A DNA stretch of 64,000 bases from Parelaphostrongylus tenuis (taxonomy: Eukaryota > Nematoda > Chromadorea > Rhabditida > Metastrongylidae), in contig JAHQIW010004324.1 in assembly GCA_019055375.1 (NCBI GenBank), forward strand, positions 1 through 64,000. Direction: 5' to 3'. Shown piece by piece: positions 44,406-55,499 of the stretch; position 1 is the stretch's first letter; each line of letters opens with the position of its first letter. A program made the translations under genes and the position numbers. The notes beneath the pieces were generated by a model, which made no database searches, was not told the DNA's origin, and saw only the letters and a program-made list of their open reading frames with translations.

Positions 44406-44901
44406 GAGCACCTGGGTTTTCTGTTTGTCCCGAAATAGAATAAGATTTGGGAGGGAATTATTTGTGTGGAAACATCAAAGTAATATTTGAGCTTTAATGA
44501 AATTTTAGCCCAAAACTTCTTTACACTTGAATATGAGAAATGTTCTGCAGGCGTGGTGGTTTGGATAATGCACAGATTTGCGAACGGATGGTGTCTCTAA
44601 GTGTCTCGGGACATTGTTTCTATAATCGATCGTAGAAATATTAATGAGTTAGAAAGATCTGATCTCTCTTTATATTTTTAAGAAACAGTTTGTATTCGTG
44701 ATTTTTTCAATCTACTTCGGGGATGCTCATTTTCAGTTCTGATGAAAATGCTAGCACGGATTCCTTTTTCTTGAGTTCATGGAAATGATTTGGCTGGTCA
44801 AAGCCTAATCAGCCAAATATTCTCCATGATTTCAATTGACGAAGTAGCAGAGATCTTTAGCTGAAACGGTGCAGAAGATCTGATCTTTTCCATTTCTAAA
44901 G

Positions 44902-45433
44902 ATGGCAAAATCCGGCAAAACATCAGCTGATCATGTAGACTGCATAATAGCAACCTCGTGTCCTTCTGGATTATGGAGAAAAAACTGTGAGCCACTTTAT
45001 TTTGTCATTGCTGGCATTGAAATCAACGAACATCAACTGACTTTGTGGAAGAAATCTGCATATATAAGGTTTAGCAACGGTATGAGTAATGAAAGACTCT
45101 CGCTCTAGAGGCATTGGCAAGTGAGAGTGCCGAAGATGATGCGGGTGAGGCCGTACTTCCACTGTCCAGAGTTCGAACTATCGTTGGAACGGTCCCCGAC
45201 GGTCTACCACTTACCCGGAGGAGTTGATCTGTATATCAAAGGGTTCCGAGCTGTTTCTGGAGAATCTGCTGGTGAAGAGCGCCGTGAGACAATAAGGAAA
45301 AACGTATCGTCTACGGTGAGTTTTCCGGATATGTGCTGAAGAACGACGAACTCAAATACATGCATGATTTTTTTCCAGAGGCCCAACTTATGAGATGGCT
45401 CTCAGTCATTCGAGAGCCAAAGAGCAAGATTAG
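44902..45433 (+). pseudogene. histone-fold protein (POLE4/CHRAC1-like), disrupted
   Basis: POLE4 and CHRAC1 are small histone-fold subunits that pair with a partner in DNA polymerase epsilon or chromatin-remodelling complexes. Three exons fit by phase. Exon 1, 44902-44934, starts M-A-K-S-G-K-T-S-A-D-H. The intron to 45095 ends ATGAAAG. Exon 2 runs 45096-45315, with donor GTGAGT. The next intron ends TTTTTTTCCAG, and exon 3 runs 45379-45433. Exon 2 contains V-L-P-L-S-R-V-R-T-I-V, the usual start of this fold. After a one-base shift in a CCC run near 45212 it continues E-E-L-I-C-I-S-K-G-S-E-L-F-L-E-N-L, the central helix. A TAA at 45293 then interrupts before G-K-T-Y-R-L. Total length, about 105 residues, suits the family. 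Either a recent pseudogene or a real gene with assembly errors. Confidence 0.6.
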
Positions 45434-45689
45434 CTAGCTCTCTGTTCAACTTATCCCCAGTACTTTTCTTCGGTTGTATGTTGATACTATGTTGATATAT
45501 GTCTTAAATACTCCAATCGCTTTTCCAAGGTTCTGAGGCTTAACAAGTCCTTAGTGATGCTGTTTAGTTTCTTTGCTAGATAGCCACTATCGAGTCTTTT
45601 GTTAAATAAATGTCCACTCATACTCTCGTAGTTGAGAGGATCTCCCGTCACGAAAAATCACATATTTGGTAAAAATTGGTCGAAATTCG

Positions 45690-46440
45690 ATTTATCCCCG
45701 ATAAACTGTCTTTAATCTTGTAAAAGTTTATTGGGCTCTTGTCCATTATGAGGCAACAAATCTAAATCGATCTCATTCGCTGGACAGGAGCTTTTGATAG
45801 GAGTGTTTTTAGTCATTCCGAAGCTGTGAGTTGTTGCTAGAACCGCAGATAGCCGGTTTTTGCAAAAGCCCTTGTATAACGCTGTAAATTTCACACAAAA
45901 TTATGTCTTAGAGGAGCATATTTCTCGTTGGTCACAGCTCTTCCTTCGGACCACTAGTAGTCATTTGGTGGCGTGATCGTTGCTGATTCCAACGCTGTGC
46001 TTATATCCCGGAAAACCGGTTCTCTGCAGCGCAACAGATAAAATAATTTAAATCTGCATGTGCGACCAAGGAGGTCTTTGCCCAATTCGCTTATTGCTGT
46101 CAGAGGGGACCACATGCGCTGAGGCGTGATCTATCGATTTAGACCGCTCTCACGATATCACGTCAGCGGCACGTGATCGCCTCATCCAGCATCACGTGAA
46201 TTGGGCAAAGACCCCCTTGATCGCACATGCAAATTCCGCTCATTTTACCTGCTGCGCTACAAAGAACCGGTTTTCAGGATATAAGCACAGCAGTGGATTC
46301 AGCAACGATGACGCTATTAAATGATTACTGACAGTCCAAAGAAAAAGCTTTTACCGCGAGAAATATGCGCGACTGTGAAGCAAGGAATTTCCTTCCGCCG
46401 CAGCATTGTGACAATCACACCAAAATGCTTATTGCAGTGT
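45690..46440. repeat. large palindromic fold-back element
   Basis: Left arm about 45890-46110, right arm about 46180-46405, inverted with roughly 80% identity by eye. Shared boxes: GCTGTGCTTATATCC, AAAACCGGTTCT, TGCATGTGCGA, GTCTTTGCCCAATTC. Outside the left arm lie CTCATTCGCTGGACAGGAGC and ATAGGAGTGTTTTTAGTCAT, the same outer part as the element at 22095. The centre is GC-richer (CACGTCAGCGGCACGTGATC). Confidence 0.85.
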
Positions 46441-46609
46441 TTTTGTGACCTATGTAAAACTGAAGGTTTGGATTATCTATCTTGAGTCCTGGAAATTCCG
46501 TGGCAGTTACCCACCCTACGCCATCAGGTAATCCGCAGCAGACTTTATGATCATATCTTTCGTTTCGAGTGTTTTCTTAAAACCACTGCTCCAATTTTAG
46601 TTTGCCTGA

Positions 46610-46900
46610 TATCAATATTTGTGCCACGCATGTCAGTGGTCTATCAAAGAGGGCTGACTTATAGGGCCAGATACACATGTTTCAATCTTGCGATCGCGTC
46701 AGTCGGGCAGTTACCTTTCTCATCTTTTGCTAATCTCTGTGGGTGCTCCAGTCCTCACATTAAGAGTCAGCGACGACGAACGTGGGTAGCTGCCAGACTA
46801 ACGAGATCGCAAGATCGAAACACGTGTATCTGGCTCTACAAGTCAGGCCTCCTTGACAGACCATTAACAGACCACTGACATGCTTTGCTCAAGAAATGAT
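46610..46900. repeat. CACGTG-core repeat, inverted then direct copy joined
   Basis: 46620-46780 is in minus sense (GCCACGCATGTCAGTGG, ACACATGTTTC). At about 46780 it switches to plus sense (GATCGAAACACGTGTATCTGG, GACATGCTTTGCTC). The junction at GCGACGACGAACG makes a partial palindrome. Confidence 0.75.
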
Positions 46901-46959
46901 TCACAGGCATATTGAAATTCGACCTGTGGTTATAAGAAAACACTCGATTCGAAAGATAT

Positions 46960-47235
46960 GATATTTTGAATATACTAGCCAAGAGCAATTGAGTGTACAA
47001 CACTCTATGCTCGGTGAGATTTTCACTGGACATAGAGTGTAAAACGTTCGCCGTGGCTAACTTTTAGTATGGGGACTGGAGCACCCACAGAGATTAGCAA
47101 AAGACGAGAAAGGGTAACTGCCCGACTGACTAGATCGCATGATCGAAACCCGTGTATCGGGCTCTATAAGTCAGCCCTCCTTGACAGACTACTGACAAGC
47201 GTGGCTCAAAAAATGATTATCAGGCATATTGAAAC
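46960..47235 (+). repeat. CACGTG-core repeat, direct copy
   Basis: The same box order as 24465-24760; here the core reads GATCGAAACCCGTGTATCGG, so the CACGTG itself is mutated. Its 3' part overlaps the start of the large inverted repeat. Confidence 0.75.
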
Positions 47236-47960
47236 TTGAGCTATGCTCTTAAGAAAACACTCGAATCGGAAGCTCCTCATGTTGCTCCAATTTATTACTG
47301 TCTTTAGAAGAATCCGTTGTACTCTGCAGTTCTTCCCATGTCAACTGACTTATATACAATTAACAGCATTTCCTCATGTTCAGTAGCCGGCTTCTGGAAT
47401 TGGGGGAGTTGATCAAACACGCGCTACACTTTCCAAGATTAGTTATCTATCAACCTCGGCTTAGGAAGAACGTTTTAGTATTTCTATTGATGACAAGAGG
47501 CTAGGTTGTCAAAAGTAATTTTAATGGATACCATCTAGTGCAGCATAATAATCAGAAACGTTTGTGCTGTATCTCTTTTTTTTCCCTTTTACTACTTTTA
47601 CGTCTGTGACATCGAGTCTCAAAACGTAACAGTTACACTTCATGCATGACTGTGTGCGATTCATATATAGTGAGTAATTGGAAGCTTTGAAAATATAAAA
47701 TGGCTGGCAAAAAAGAAGACGCAGCCGAAAAATTAGCCATTACTCTCTGGTGCTATGTGGTGTTAAATAATCCAAGTATTAAGAATTTCACAGCTTTATC
47801 AAGATGAAACACTGAATCCACGAAGTCGTCGGCAAAGACGTAAATATACCCAATGATGTAGAGTGATGTGCCTAACTTTTGCGTCAAGAGGAACTCGAAC
47901 CCACACCACACTCTATCAGAGAGCATGTCCTCTAATCCGTTGCACTAATACATTGATACT
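47164..47960 (+). repeat. large inverted repeat, left arm
   Basis: About 800 bp that reappear inverted at 49020-49812 with roughly 96% identity by eye. Content in order: end of a CACGTG-core repeat, a unique stretch (CATGTTGCTCCAATTTATTA, AACCTCGGCTTAGGAAGAAC), a 36-codon frame at 47700, and part of a tRNA-like head (AGGAACTCGAACCCACACC). Confidence 0.95.
47700..47807 (+). CDS. 36-codon ORF carried in both arms of the inverted repeat
   Basis: The ATG follows TATATAGTGAG and AAAATATAAA. The frame starts M-A-G-K-K-E-D-A-A-E-K-L-A-I-T-L-W and ends N-F-T-A-L-S-R then TGA. The lysine/alanine-rich start and AAAATGG context look like a genuine N-terminus. A possible donor inside (TATGTG/GTGTTA) would make it a first exon. 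The same frame and length are preserved at 49166-49273. Function unknown. Confidence 0.35.
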   Translation: MAGKKEDAAEKLAITLWCYVVLNNPSIKNFTALSR

Positions 47961-48689
47961 GAACTGTTACGCTGCAACAGTTGGTCACTTTTGTTAGTGC
48001 GAAAAAAAGTTATTTGATTCCTCGAAAACTGCACACAAGGAGGTTACAGATTGGACCAAGTACTTATTTTTCCTATCGAATATGATCGCGAATCAGGTTT
48101 GGCGTTGTGTAGTCGCATGTGCTAGCAACTTTTCGCATTCCGCGAGTTGGGCAAACAGTGTATTTCGTGTTCAACAGAATTTTACTCAACCGTTTGGAGA
48201 CGACGTGTACCTGTGAGGGCACACGATTATCATAAGACCTTCAGAGGTGGGCAGAGTTTTCTGTCAGGTTTTTGCAGTTAACCAGTAGGTTGAGAAAAGC
48301 AAATTCTAAATTCCAAAAAAAAAGAAAAGAGAGAATGTTTTTAGCCTAAACGAGGTTGGTACGCCAGGCCATACATCGGTGTTTCGGTGGCTCGTCCTCC
48401 TCGTCAGTGATCCCCGCCCCACATTAAGCCCTGCATTGTAGCATGGAGTGAGGCGTATGTGGTATGTAGTGATGGCATAGGTACAATGACACTGGTCCAT
48501 CACCACTTTCAGTCAATGGAGTTCGGCTGGTAGACCAAAATTACCCCACAAAATCGACTGTTTTTAAAACCTCGTAATAAACATTCAAAATAATTCCAAA
48601 AAAAACACACTAAGCCTAACGAAAGTAACCAGTTCTTACAGCGTAACACTTTAGTATCAATATATTGGACGGCCAAATCGAATTCGTAT

Positions 48690-48880
48690 TAGTAATCGCT
48701 TCTAATGGTGGTATGATGTTCTATATATACTCAGTGATACAGAATGGATGTGCAAAACTTTTGCGTCGGACAAAGCTTTAACTATCATCTTACCCTTTCC
48801 GGGAGCCGAGTAAATTTTGAACATCGCTAGGTATCTCTAGAACATCATACCACCGCTAAAAGCGGTTAAATGAAAAGAAT
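48690..48880. repeat. hairpin SINE tail pair (AAGCGGT family)
   Basis: Starts CGCTTCTAATGGTGGTATGA and ends AACATCATACCACCGCTAAA, inverted. GTGCAAAACTTTTGCGTC lies inside. Same family as 57450-57640. Confidence 0.75.
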
Positions 48881-49140
48881 TTGATCTGATTATCCATTAC
48901 CCAATATCTGTCAGCGTGACCGGGTCCAATGTCAATACCGACTACTTGGGTCGACTGTTTACAGTTGGTTGCCGACAGATAGATCCGTTGTAGCGTAGAA
49001 AGAGTGATGGCAAAGCGGGCGTCAGTATTGCAACGGACTAGAGGACATGCTCTCTGATAGAGTGTGGTGTGGGTTCGAGTTCCTCTTGGCGCAAAAGTTA
49101 AGCCCATCACTCTACATCATTGTGTATACTTACATCTTTG
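48880..49140 (+). mobile_element. tRNA-derived SINE with its own 5' region
   Basis: The 5' part (CAATATCTGTCAGCGTGACC to AGCGTAGAAAGAGTGATGG) matches 57640-57780. A tRNA-like head follows (GCGTCAGTATTGCAACGGAC, GGGTTCGAGTTCCTC), then a GCGCAAAAGTTAAG and CACTCTACATCATTG tail. Two independent copies with the same structure define the family. Confidence 0.7.
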
Positions 49141-49812
49141 CCGACGACTTCGTGGATTCAGTGTTTCATCTTGATAAAGCTGTGAAATTCTTAATACTTG
49201 GATTATTTAACACCACATAGCACCAGAGAGTAATGGCTAATTTTTCGGCTGCGTCTTCTTTTTTGCCAGCCATTTTATATTTTCAAAGCTTCCAATTGCT
49301 CACTATATATGAATCGCACACAGTCTTGCATGAAGTGTAACTGTTACGTTTTGAGACGCAATATCACAGACGTGAGAGTAGTAAAAGGGAAAAAAAGAGA
49401 TACAGCAGAAACGTTTCTGATTATTATGCTGCACTAGATGGTATCCATTAAAATTACTTTTGACAACCTAGCCTCTTGTCATCAATAAAAATGCTAAAAC
49501 GTTCTTCCTAAGCCGAGGTTGATAGATAACTAATCTTGGAAAGTGTAGCGAGTGTTTGATCAGCTCCCCCAATTTCAGAAGCCGGCTACTGAACATGAGG
49601 AAATGCTGTTAATTGTATAGAAGTCAGTTGATATGGGAAGAACTGCAGAGTGCAACGGATTCTTCTGAAGACAGTAATAAATTGGAGCAACATGAGGAGC
49701 TTTCGATTCGAGTGTTTTCTTAAGAGCATAGCCCAAATTTCAATATGCCTGATAATCATTTTTTGAGCCACGCTTGTCAGTGGTCTGTCAAGGAGTGATG
49801 ACTTATAGGATA
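49020..49812 (-). repeat. large inverted repeat, right arm
   Basis: Inverted partner of 47164-47960; the arms are separated by about 1.06 kb. Differences are scattered single substitutions and a few one-base indels, with no large gap, so the duplication is recent compared with the surrounding repeats. Confidence 0.95.
49166..49273 (-). CDS. second copy of the 36-codon ORF
   Basis: Same start, length and stop as 47700-47807, with no frame damage between copies. Because the arms are only a few percent diverged this shows recent duplication rather than selection. Confidence 0.35.
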   Translation of the reverse strand: MAGKKEDAAEKLAITLWCYVVLNNPSIKNFTALSR

Positions 49813-49814
49813 GT

Positions 49815-51985
49815 TTATCGTCCAAACACAACGCATAGCTGGAAAGTATAGATACGTTAAAAAAAATCTTAGTAGACGATTGCCACGAGCAGCATGGTCT
49901 GGACTTAAGCCAACGATAAAGTCCTATGATTAACACACAATTTGGTCCTATGATCTTGCTTGTAACACCTTCAGCCCTGGTGATATGCAAACAAGGAGAG
50001 ATTAGCCCCAACCGCTGCAAGATACGTACATTTATCACAAACATTACGGTTACGGTCGCTTCGTAAAAAGTTGTAAATAGGACAAAAAAGCAAGCACTAT
50101 GTTATAAATAAAATTTGTAGGCAGAGCAAAGTTGTAACTGTCGGTCACTGAGTTCCAGTTTCAAGTCATGTGGAATATGGCTCACCGTATTTGTGTTCTG
50201 TAGAGCCTGTTTGCCTTAAAGAATTTTCCTCATGATCTGTCAAATTTACTTAGAATGACTCGGTATAAAAAGAAAATTCGAAAAACAGCATGGAGACTAA
50301 ATGATCCTGGCCAATGAACATAGAGGTCCTCGATTGTGTCTAGGACCGCTCTGTTAGTTTTTCATATAAATGCCGTGAAATGTTTCCAGAATGTTGACAT
50401 CTTTTAAGTGGAATATTCTGCTGAAACGGTGTAGAACGCCCGCCCTAAGTGGATCACTTCAATTTATGATGGCTTTTAAGTTTCTCCTTAGAATCCATGA
50501 GTTTTTCTTCTTTTGCGACAACAAGATTGTTCAAAAAACGGTAAAATGCTCGGATCGTTTTTGTGGCCATGATGAGTAAACTTCAAATCTTTGTATTTTC
50601 GCCTGCATTTGCCCTGTTCGTCAAACATTCACGTTTTATACGTGTCACGTTCACCTTCAAAATTTTTATCAAAATTCTATACGACAAAAGAATTCATTAA
50701 GTCATTACATATACGATTGATTAGAAATATATGAACATGTCTATGAAATGATAGCAACTTCATATCAATTAAGGAATAGGTAGTAACAAATCAATTAGCC
50801 CGTACGTTACAATATTATGGACCCAGAACGTATAGATTTCACAGTTCATCAAACTTTCTCACCAACCACCGAACAACGGTATGAGAACTGAAGGCTCGCA
50901 AATCGATAGCAGATTTGTGGCTGATGCTGGTTATTTGATGAAAATCTGATAGAATACCTGAGAATATGGTAGTTATGGAAAACACACTGATAATGGAGTT
51001 ATAAGAGCGTCCGAATGGAATGCCTATTTGCTTTTTACTACATCAACAGAACCGCACGCTTTCGCATAACGCACGAAAGTAAAGCGTTAAAATAAACCCT
51101 CTATCCACACAAATATAAAATAATGGAAAAATTTGATGCACGTAGTTATACAACAAGACTACTAGTTACTACTGTTGTTTACTCAATGTTTTGAAATAAA
51201 ATCTAAGAAAATAAAGATTAGTACAAAAAGTACTAGTGGAGATTGAAATGAGCATGACAGCATTGTCCTCAAATCTCACTGATTGGCCGAAAACAAGTCA
51301 GCGCAGAGGAAAATGACTTGATATTATGACAAAATTCTCGGTAGCAAATCACCAGTATAGAAGGCGACTTGCACTGAGAAGTATATGATCGATCAGAGTT
51401 CTCCAGCATGATCGGATGGATTGTATGGAGTAAGAAAACACAGGGAGTGACGTAATAATCATGGCAACTAGTAGAATCACACACTACATGAAACAGACTA
51501 CTAAAAGCCGCATTCGACAGTAATTGGTTACCTCAGCTCAAATTGACTGACTAATAAAAAATGTCGAACAGTTCGATAGATAAAGCAACAATAATCAAAC
51601 TACAAAATAATCAAGTCATACTCAGGGCGTCATTAATCAAAAGACACCGAGGGCGAACGGGTTAGAGCAAAGAGATATCATCTCAAATGAGGCCCTTTTT
51701 TTTGGAAAAACTGAACAACCCCGCTTCTAAAGTATGAAAAATGATTGAAATGACCATAAGCTTCGCAAACCAGTAAGTTTGCAATGAGATACTAGACACA
51801 GATCCTACTTAGCACTAATAAATTATAATGATAGCACTTGCCGATTGCACCATTGATGGTTTAAGGCAAGTACAACTATTCAGCACTTATGTGTACTGAT
51901 ATGAAATAAAACGGCAACAAAGCAACAAGGTAAAAATGACAACTGTGTAGCGGAAAAGCAAGAAACTCGTAATGAGATCCTTCAA
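49815..51985. other. no gene recognised
   Basis: AT-rich. Two weak minus or plus starts (M-A-T-K-T-I-R-A-F-Y near 50575 minus; M-T-K-F-S-V-A near 51327 plus) open short frames of 20-40 codons without splice or family support. Confidence 0.4.
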
Positions 51986-51987
51986 AC

Positions 51988-52389
51988 ATGCGTTGGTGCA
52001 TTTTAATAAACCTGCAAAAAGCTACATTTAAAATAAGTATTGGACACTTTGCCGAAATCGACGGATGTGAACTAACCGGCGTCGATGAGATCCGAAACCC
52101 CGAGAGTAGACACAAAATGATTGAACCTTTGACTTTGATGGGAAGATGCACATGACGGCGTTATTCAAACATTCGGTTTAGTCGTGGCATTATGTCGTAC
52201 ATCCCCGAAGTTCTTCGAACGGCCAATTCCAGTAATTATCCAATCGACACTCACGAACATCCGGTTCGAAACAGTGGCATGAACAGGACCACCAAAGAAT
52301 CGTATAAAGGACAAATGACCACAACATACGAATTCAGTGGGAAATCTAATGTTAACTTAAGACGCCTTTCAATTAGAAACAATGTATAA
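51988..52389 (+). pseudogene. 134-codon frame with a single in-frame TGA, unknown
   Basis: From an ATG at 51988 to a TAA at 52387 one frame is open except for a TGA at 52153. Both halves look coding. The upstream half reads G-H-F-A-E-I-D-G-C-E-L-T-G-V-D-E-I-R-N. The downstream half reads N-I-R-F-S-R-G-I-M-S-Y-I-P-E-V-L and T-H-E-H-P-V-R-N-S-G-M-N. There is no GT/AG pair that neatly removes the TGA. Options: a nonsense mutation in a real exon, an assembly error, or two short exons. Product not recognised; no signal peptide or membrane segment. Confidence 0.45.
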
Positions 52390-52652
52390 TGATTCACAAC
52401 AACTGTGTTAGAAATTTCTGAAACATGGTGAAATGAAAAACTTAGTTCAACGGATTTTCTTAGTAGGAGGCAAGTAGATCTTGATAAATCACCAGTAAAT
52501 TATACCATAATTCTATGAACAACTTTTATTTTTGGGCGTGCAGACTGGAGTTTCCATGAGAACCATCTACAGCGCAATCAAGGTAAATTTTCAAAAAACT
52601 GTAAAAAAAATTACACATTATGATCTTCAGTTAAAAGCTTTCCATGAATTTG

Positions 52653-53232
52653 TAAGGTCGTTCCATAAGTATGGGCACCAAAGCGATAAACACCAAATTT
52701 ACTGATCAAATGTACTTGAACCTGGACGATTTTAGTATCGCTCAACTAAGTACTTCCTTGCGGACACTTTAACATACAACTTGCATATACTTGCTCTAAG
52801 GGACCTAAATTGGGAAGTAACTCATGCACGAATGGCGCGCAGGAGAAAATGTTAGTGAAGCGGTGCACAATATTGATGGACCTTGGAGTGATGATAAGGA
52901 TGCACAATGGATGGCTAAGAAGTGGTTCGTAACGCTCAAAGCTATAGAAAACAACCTGAAGGATCAGTCGCACTCGGGCAGTCCACAGAAAGTTCCACTA
53001 ATCTTGCGCCCCCTTTCACTAGCGTTCTCCCCTGCGGTTCATTCTTACATGGGTGGCACGCGAATCTGTTTCCAAGACATCTCCATCTCGAAACAAATAT
53101 AGGCAAACTGTATAGCAAAATGTTCGCAAAAAAAGGCGCAATCGAATGAAAGTAAAATCATGCAACTTTAATTATCTCTGGTTAAGAGACTTGGTGCTTA
53201 TGCTCTAGTGTCAAAACTTGTGGAACGACCTA
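52653..53232 (+). mobile_element. complete mariner-derived MITE (580 bp)
   Basis: Terminal inverted repeats of about 40 bp start TAAGGTCGTTCCATAAGTAT at the left and TTAGGTCGTTCCACAAGTTT at the right (complement), flanked by TA. Inside, 52824-52990 keeps the mariner N-terminal region (H-E-W-R-A-G-E-N-V-S-E-A, then D-Q-S-H-S-G-S-P-Q). It then jumps to the 3' untranslated segment, so the whole catalytic domain is deleted. It could only move with a transposase supplied elsewhere. Confidence 0.9.
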
Positions 53233-53559
53233 ACAATAACAAGGAAAGCTAACATTCATTTTCTATGAATTGCTGACGAAGGATTTTTCAGGAAATTCTG
53301 TTTTCATAACTGATAGCCATATGTGTCCGGTTTCTCCCTTCGCCTAATCTCTCTTCTTGAGTGAAACAATGCATTTTATATACAAATAAAGGCATAGATC
53401 AACGAATAGAGTAATGGAGATCGGTTTAAGCCATGATAACGGACAAAGCATAACGTTCTCGGCGTTGATCAATTCCTCAGGTGCGCTAAACAATCTTCTT
53501 CATTCAGCATCGCTTAAGGTGATTGAATGCATTTCTCGTCTTTAAAATAACTTTCGAAA

Positions 53560-53745
53560 ACCTATCGATGGATCAATGTGTTATTATCCGCCCACGCAAG
53601 TCTGGCAACAAATTGCCGACCCCAAAGTGCTGGGAAGGCTTAAAGAGTCTCAAGCGCGGGATCGAACTTCGATATTCGAGTGAAAGATCATGTGTGTATT
53701 GCAGAGAACGTCTGACCACTGAGTCACACTTGCTTCACCAGGTTA
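53560..53745 (-). repeat. tRNA-like SINE (minus)
   Basis: Minus strand: GTGTGACTCAGTGGTCAGACG as A-box and AAGTTCGATCCCGCGC as B-box. The adjoining GCCAGACTTGCG region also occurs at 54960-55170, so both are copies of one SINE. Confidence 0.65.
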
Positions 53746-54109
53746 GGATGATACAGGAAATAAGACGTTAGCATTATTGAACCATTAGAATCACTATCAA
53801 GTAAAAATAAACAATAAGCTTATGACTTCGTTCTAGATTAAAAAAATTAACATAAGTCGTCATTGGCTCTATCGCAAATGTTCATCGTACCAAAACAGCT
53901 GTAAAAGTACGAAGGTGCGGTGACGGTCCCTCATTTTTCATATAAAGAAAGAGAAAACAAATAGAATTCATAGCCAATATGATATGCATGTGGAGGCGCT
54001 TGGTTAAAAATGCCGAAGAAGAAATGTAGTAATAATAAAAATAGTAGTAATCAGAATATGGATTAAAAGATTCTTAATCTCTGACTGAAAGGTGTGCAAA
54101 ACATTCGAT

Positions 54110-54270
54110 GGAAGGGGGGATCTGAACCCATGCTGAAGGTTTGTCGCTGACAGCTACCATAGGATATATCAAAGAAAGAGTGTTATTCAAGTGGTTGCCT
54201 CGGTGGTGCAGCGATAGAACGCGCCCTAATACGGGTGGAACACGAGTCCAACTCCTGCTCAAGATTGAAT
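54110..54270. repeat. two opposed tRNA-like heads
   Basis: The left end reads GGGATCTGAACCCATGC (B-box complement); the right reads CGGTGGTGCAGCGATAGAAC and GAGTCCAACTCC. Same inverted-dimer layout as 3558-3776. Confidence 0.5.
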
Positions 54271-54959
54271 GTCTCACACAACATTCAATTCTCTTAATAA
54301 ATTTATAAAAAGTTCTTGCCGTTCTGGTTTCTCACATTGACTCTTGCAATGAAATTGCATGATTTTAGTAGCGTTCATTTGAGCGTTTTCTTGTGATCAA
54401 ATTAGTATACAACGTGCCTCTACTTGCTTCAAGATACGATTGTCTGGGGATGACTGCTCAATCAACAAGCAATCAGGACATCGTATAATGTCCTCCTGAC
54501 AGCATTAGAATGCTGATTCCTTGAAATTTCATCGGAGCTGCAAGGTATCTGAAATTGGACGAGATCAGAACTCAAGAGACGTGAGTGAAAGGGAAGCTTA
54601 AGACAGACCTCAACCAGACAAGTCTTTTCGGATTATATTGCAGTTTTACAAAATATATTATGGTCAACACGATTGTAAGTCTACCAAACAACAAGTCACC
54701 ACAGAGGATTTTTTTCTGACCAGAGGTAAGTTCCAATGCGACGACGTAGGTCAAAAATCTAAAATCACAAACATTGTAGCATTCAATACAAGAAAACAAA
54801 TAAAAGCCAAAATTCAAGATAACCATATCTAATTGACCATTTGCATTCTAAAGCTAATAAACCGGATAAAAGAAAAGAATACAACTCATAAATCTTTTGG
54901 TATTGACAAATCCCCGAGGATTCGTCATACTTTCGACTCCATCAAACATCACCTGAAGT

Positions 54960-55170
54960 GATACCATTGCATATCCCACCTTTGCGCGACTCGCAATTGC
55001 TTGCCCCAACGTATCAAATCAACACCGCTATCCTCCTATACAAGTCTGGTATCACTTCACAGTCCACAGCGACATTGGAAGCCATGGAAAGCCAAGAGCG
55101 CGGGATCGAACCACTGACGAGTGCGTTGCGCCGTCTCCAACCACAGCGCCACAGGCGCTTCTAAAACCGA
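54960..55170 (-). repeat. tRNA-like SINE (minus)
   Basis: Minus strand: CTGTGGCGCTGTGGTTGGAG (A-box) and GTGGTTCGATCCCGCGCTC (B-box). Shares GATCCCGCGCT and the CAGACTTG flank with 53560-53745. Lies inside an intron of the sphingomyelin-synthase-like relic. Confidence 0.65.
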
Positions 55171-55499
55171 TTAAGACAGCGATTATTACATAGTTCTAGC
55201 ACGGATACGTTGCTTATGTGTGTAGCACTATAGAGATGAGTGTATAAGAGAGTCTTTCGCCAAGAGGATAAAAGGGCCATTAATCGCATAAAGATCTAAT
55301 ACGATAAAACTGGAGAATGATTATTCGAGCGGTGCTCTAACGAAAATAAATAGAATTGGACGACAAGGAACCCGAATACCCAGTATGACGAAGAACGACC
55401 GTGAGCAATTCGACTCAATTTATCTGGTTTGAGGAGAACGAAACACGTCGAAAGGTAGCCAAATAGATTTATTGGTTCTATTAGATTTAAAGGCGGCAA

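Noticed and set aside
54638..54727. Plus-strand exon bounded by ATTGCAG and GTAAGT
   Set aside because: Splice signals are good, but the opposite strand carries the sphingomyelin-synthase-like exon with family motifs and matching phases, so the plus reading is a shadow.
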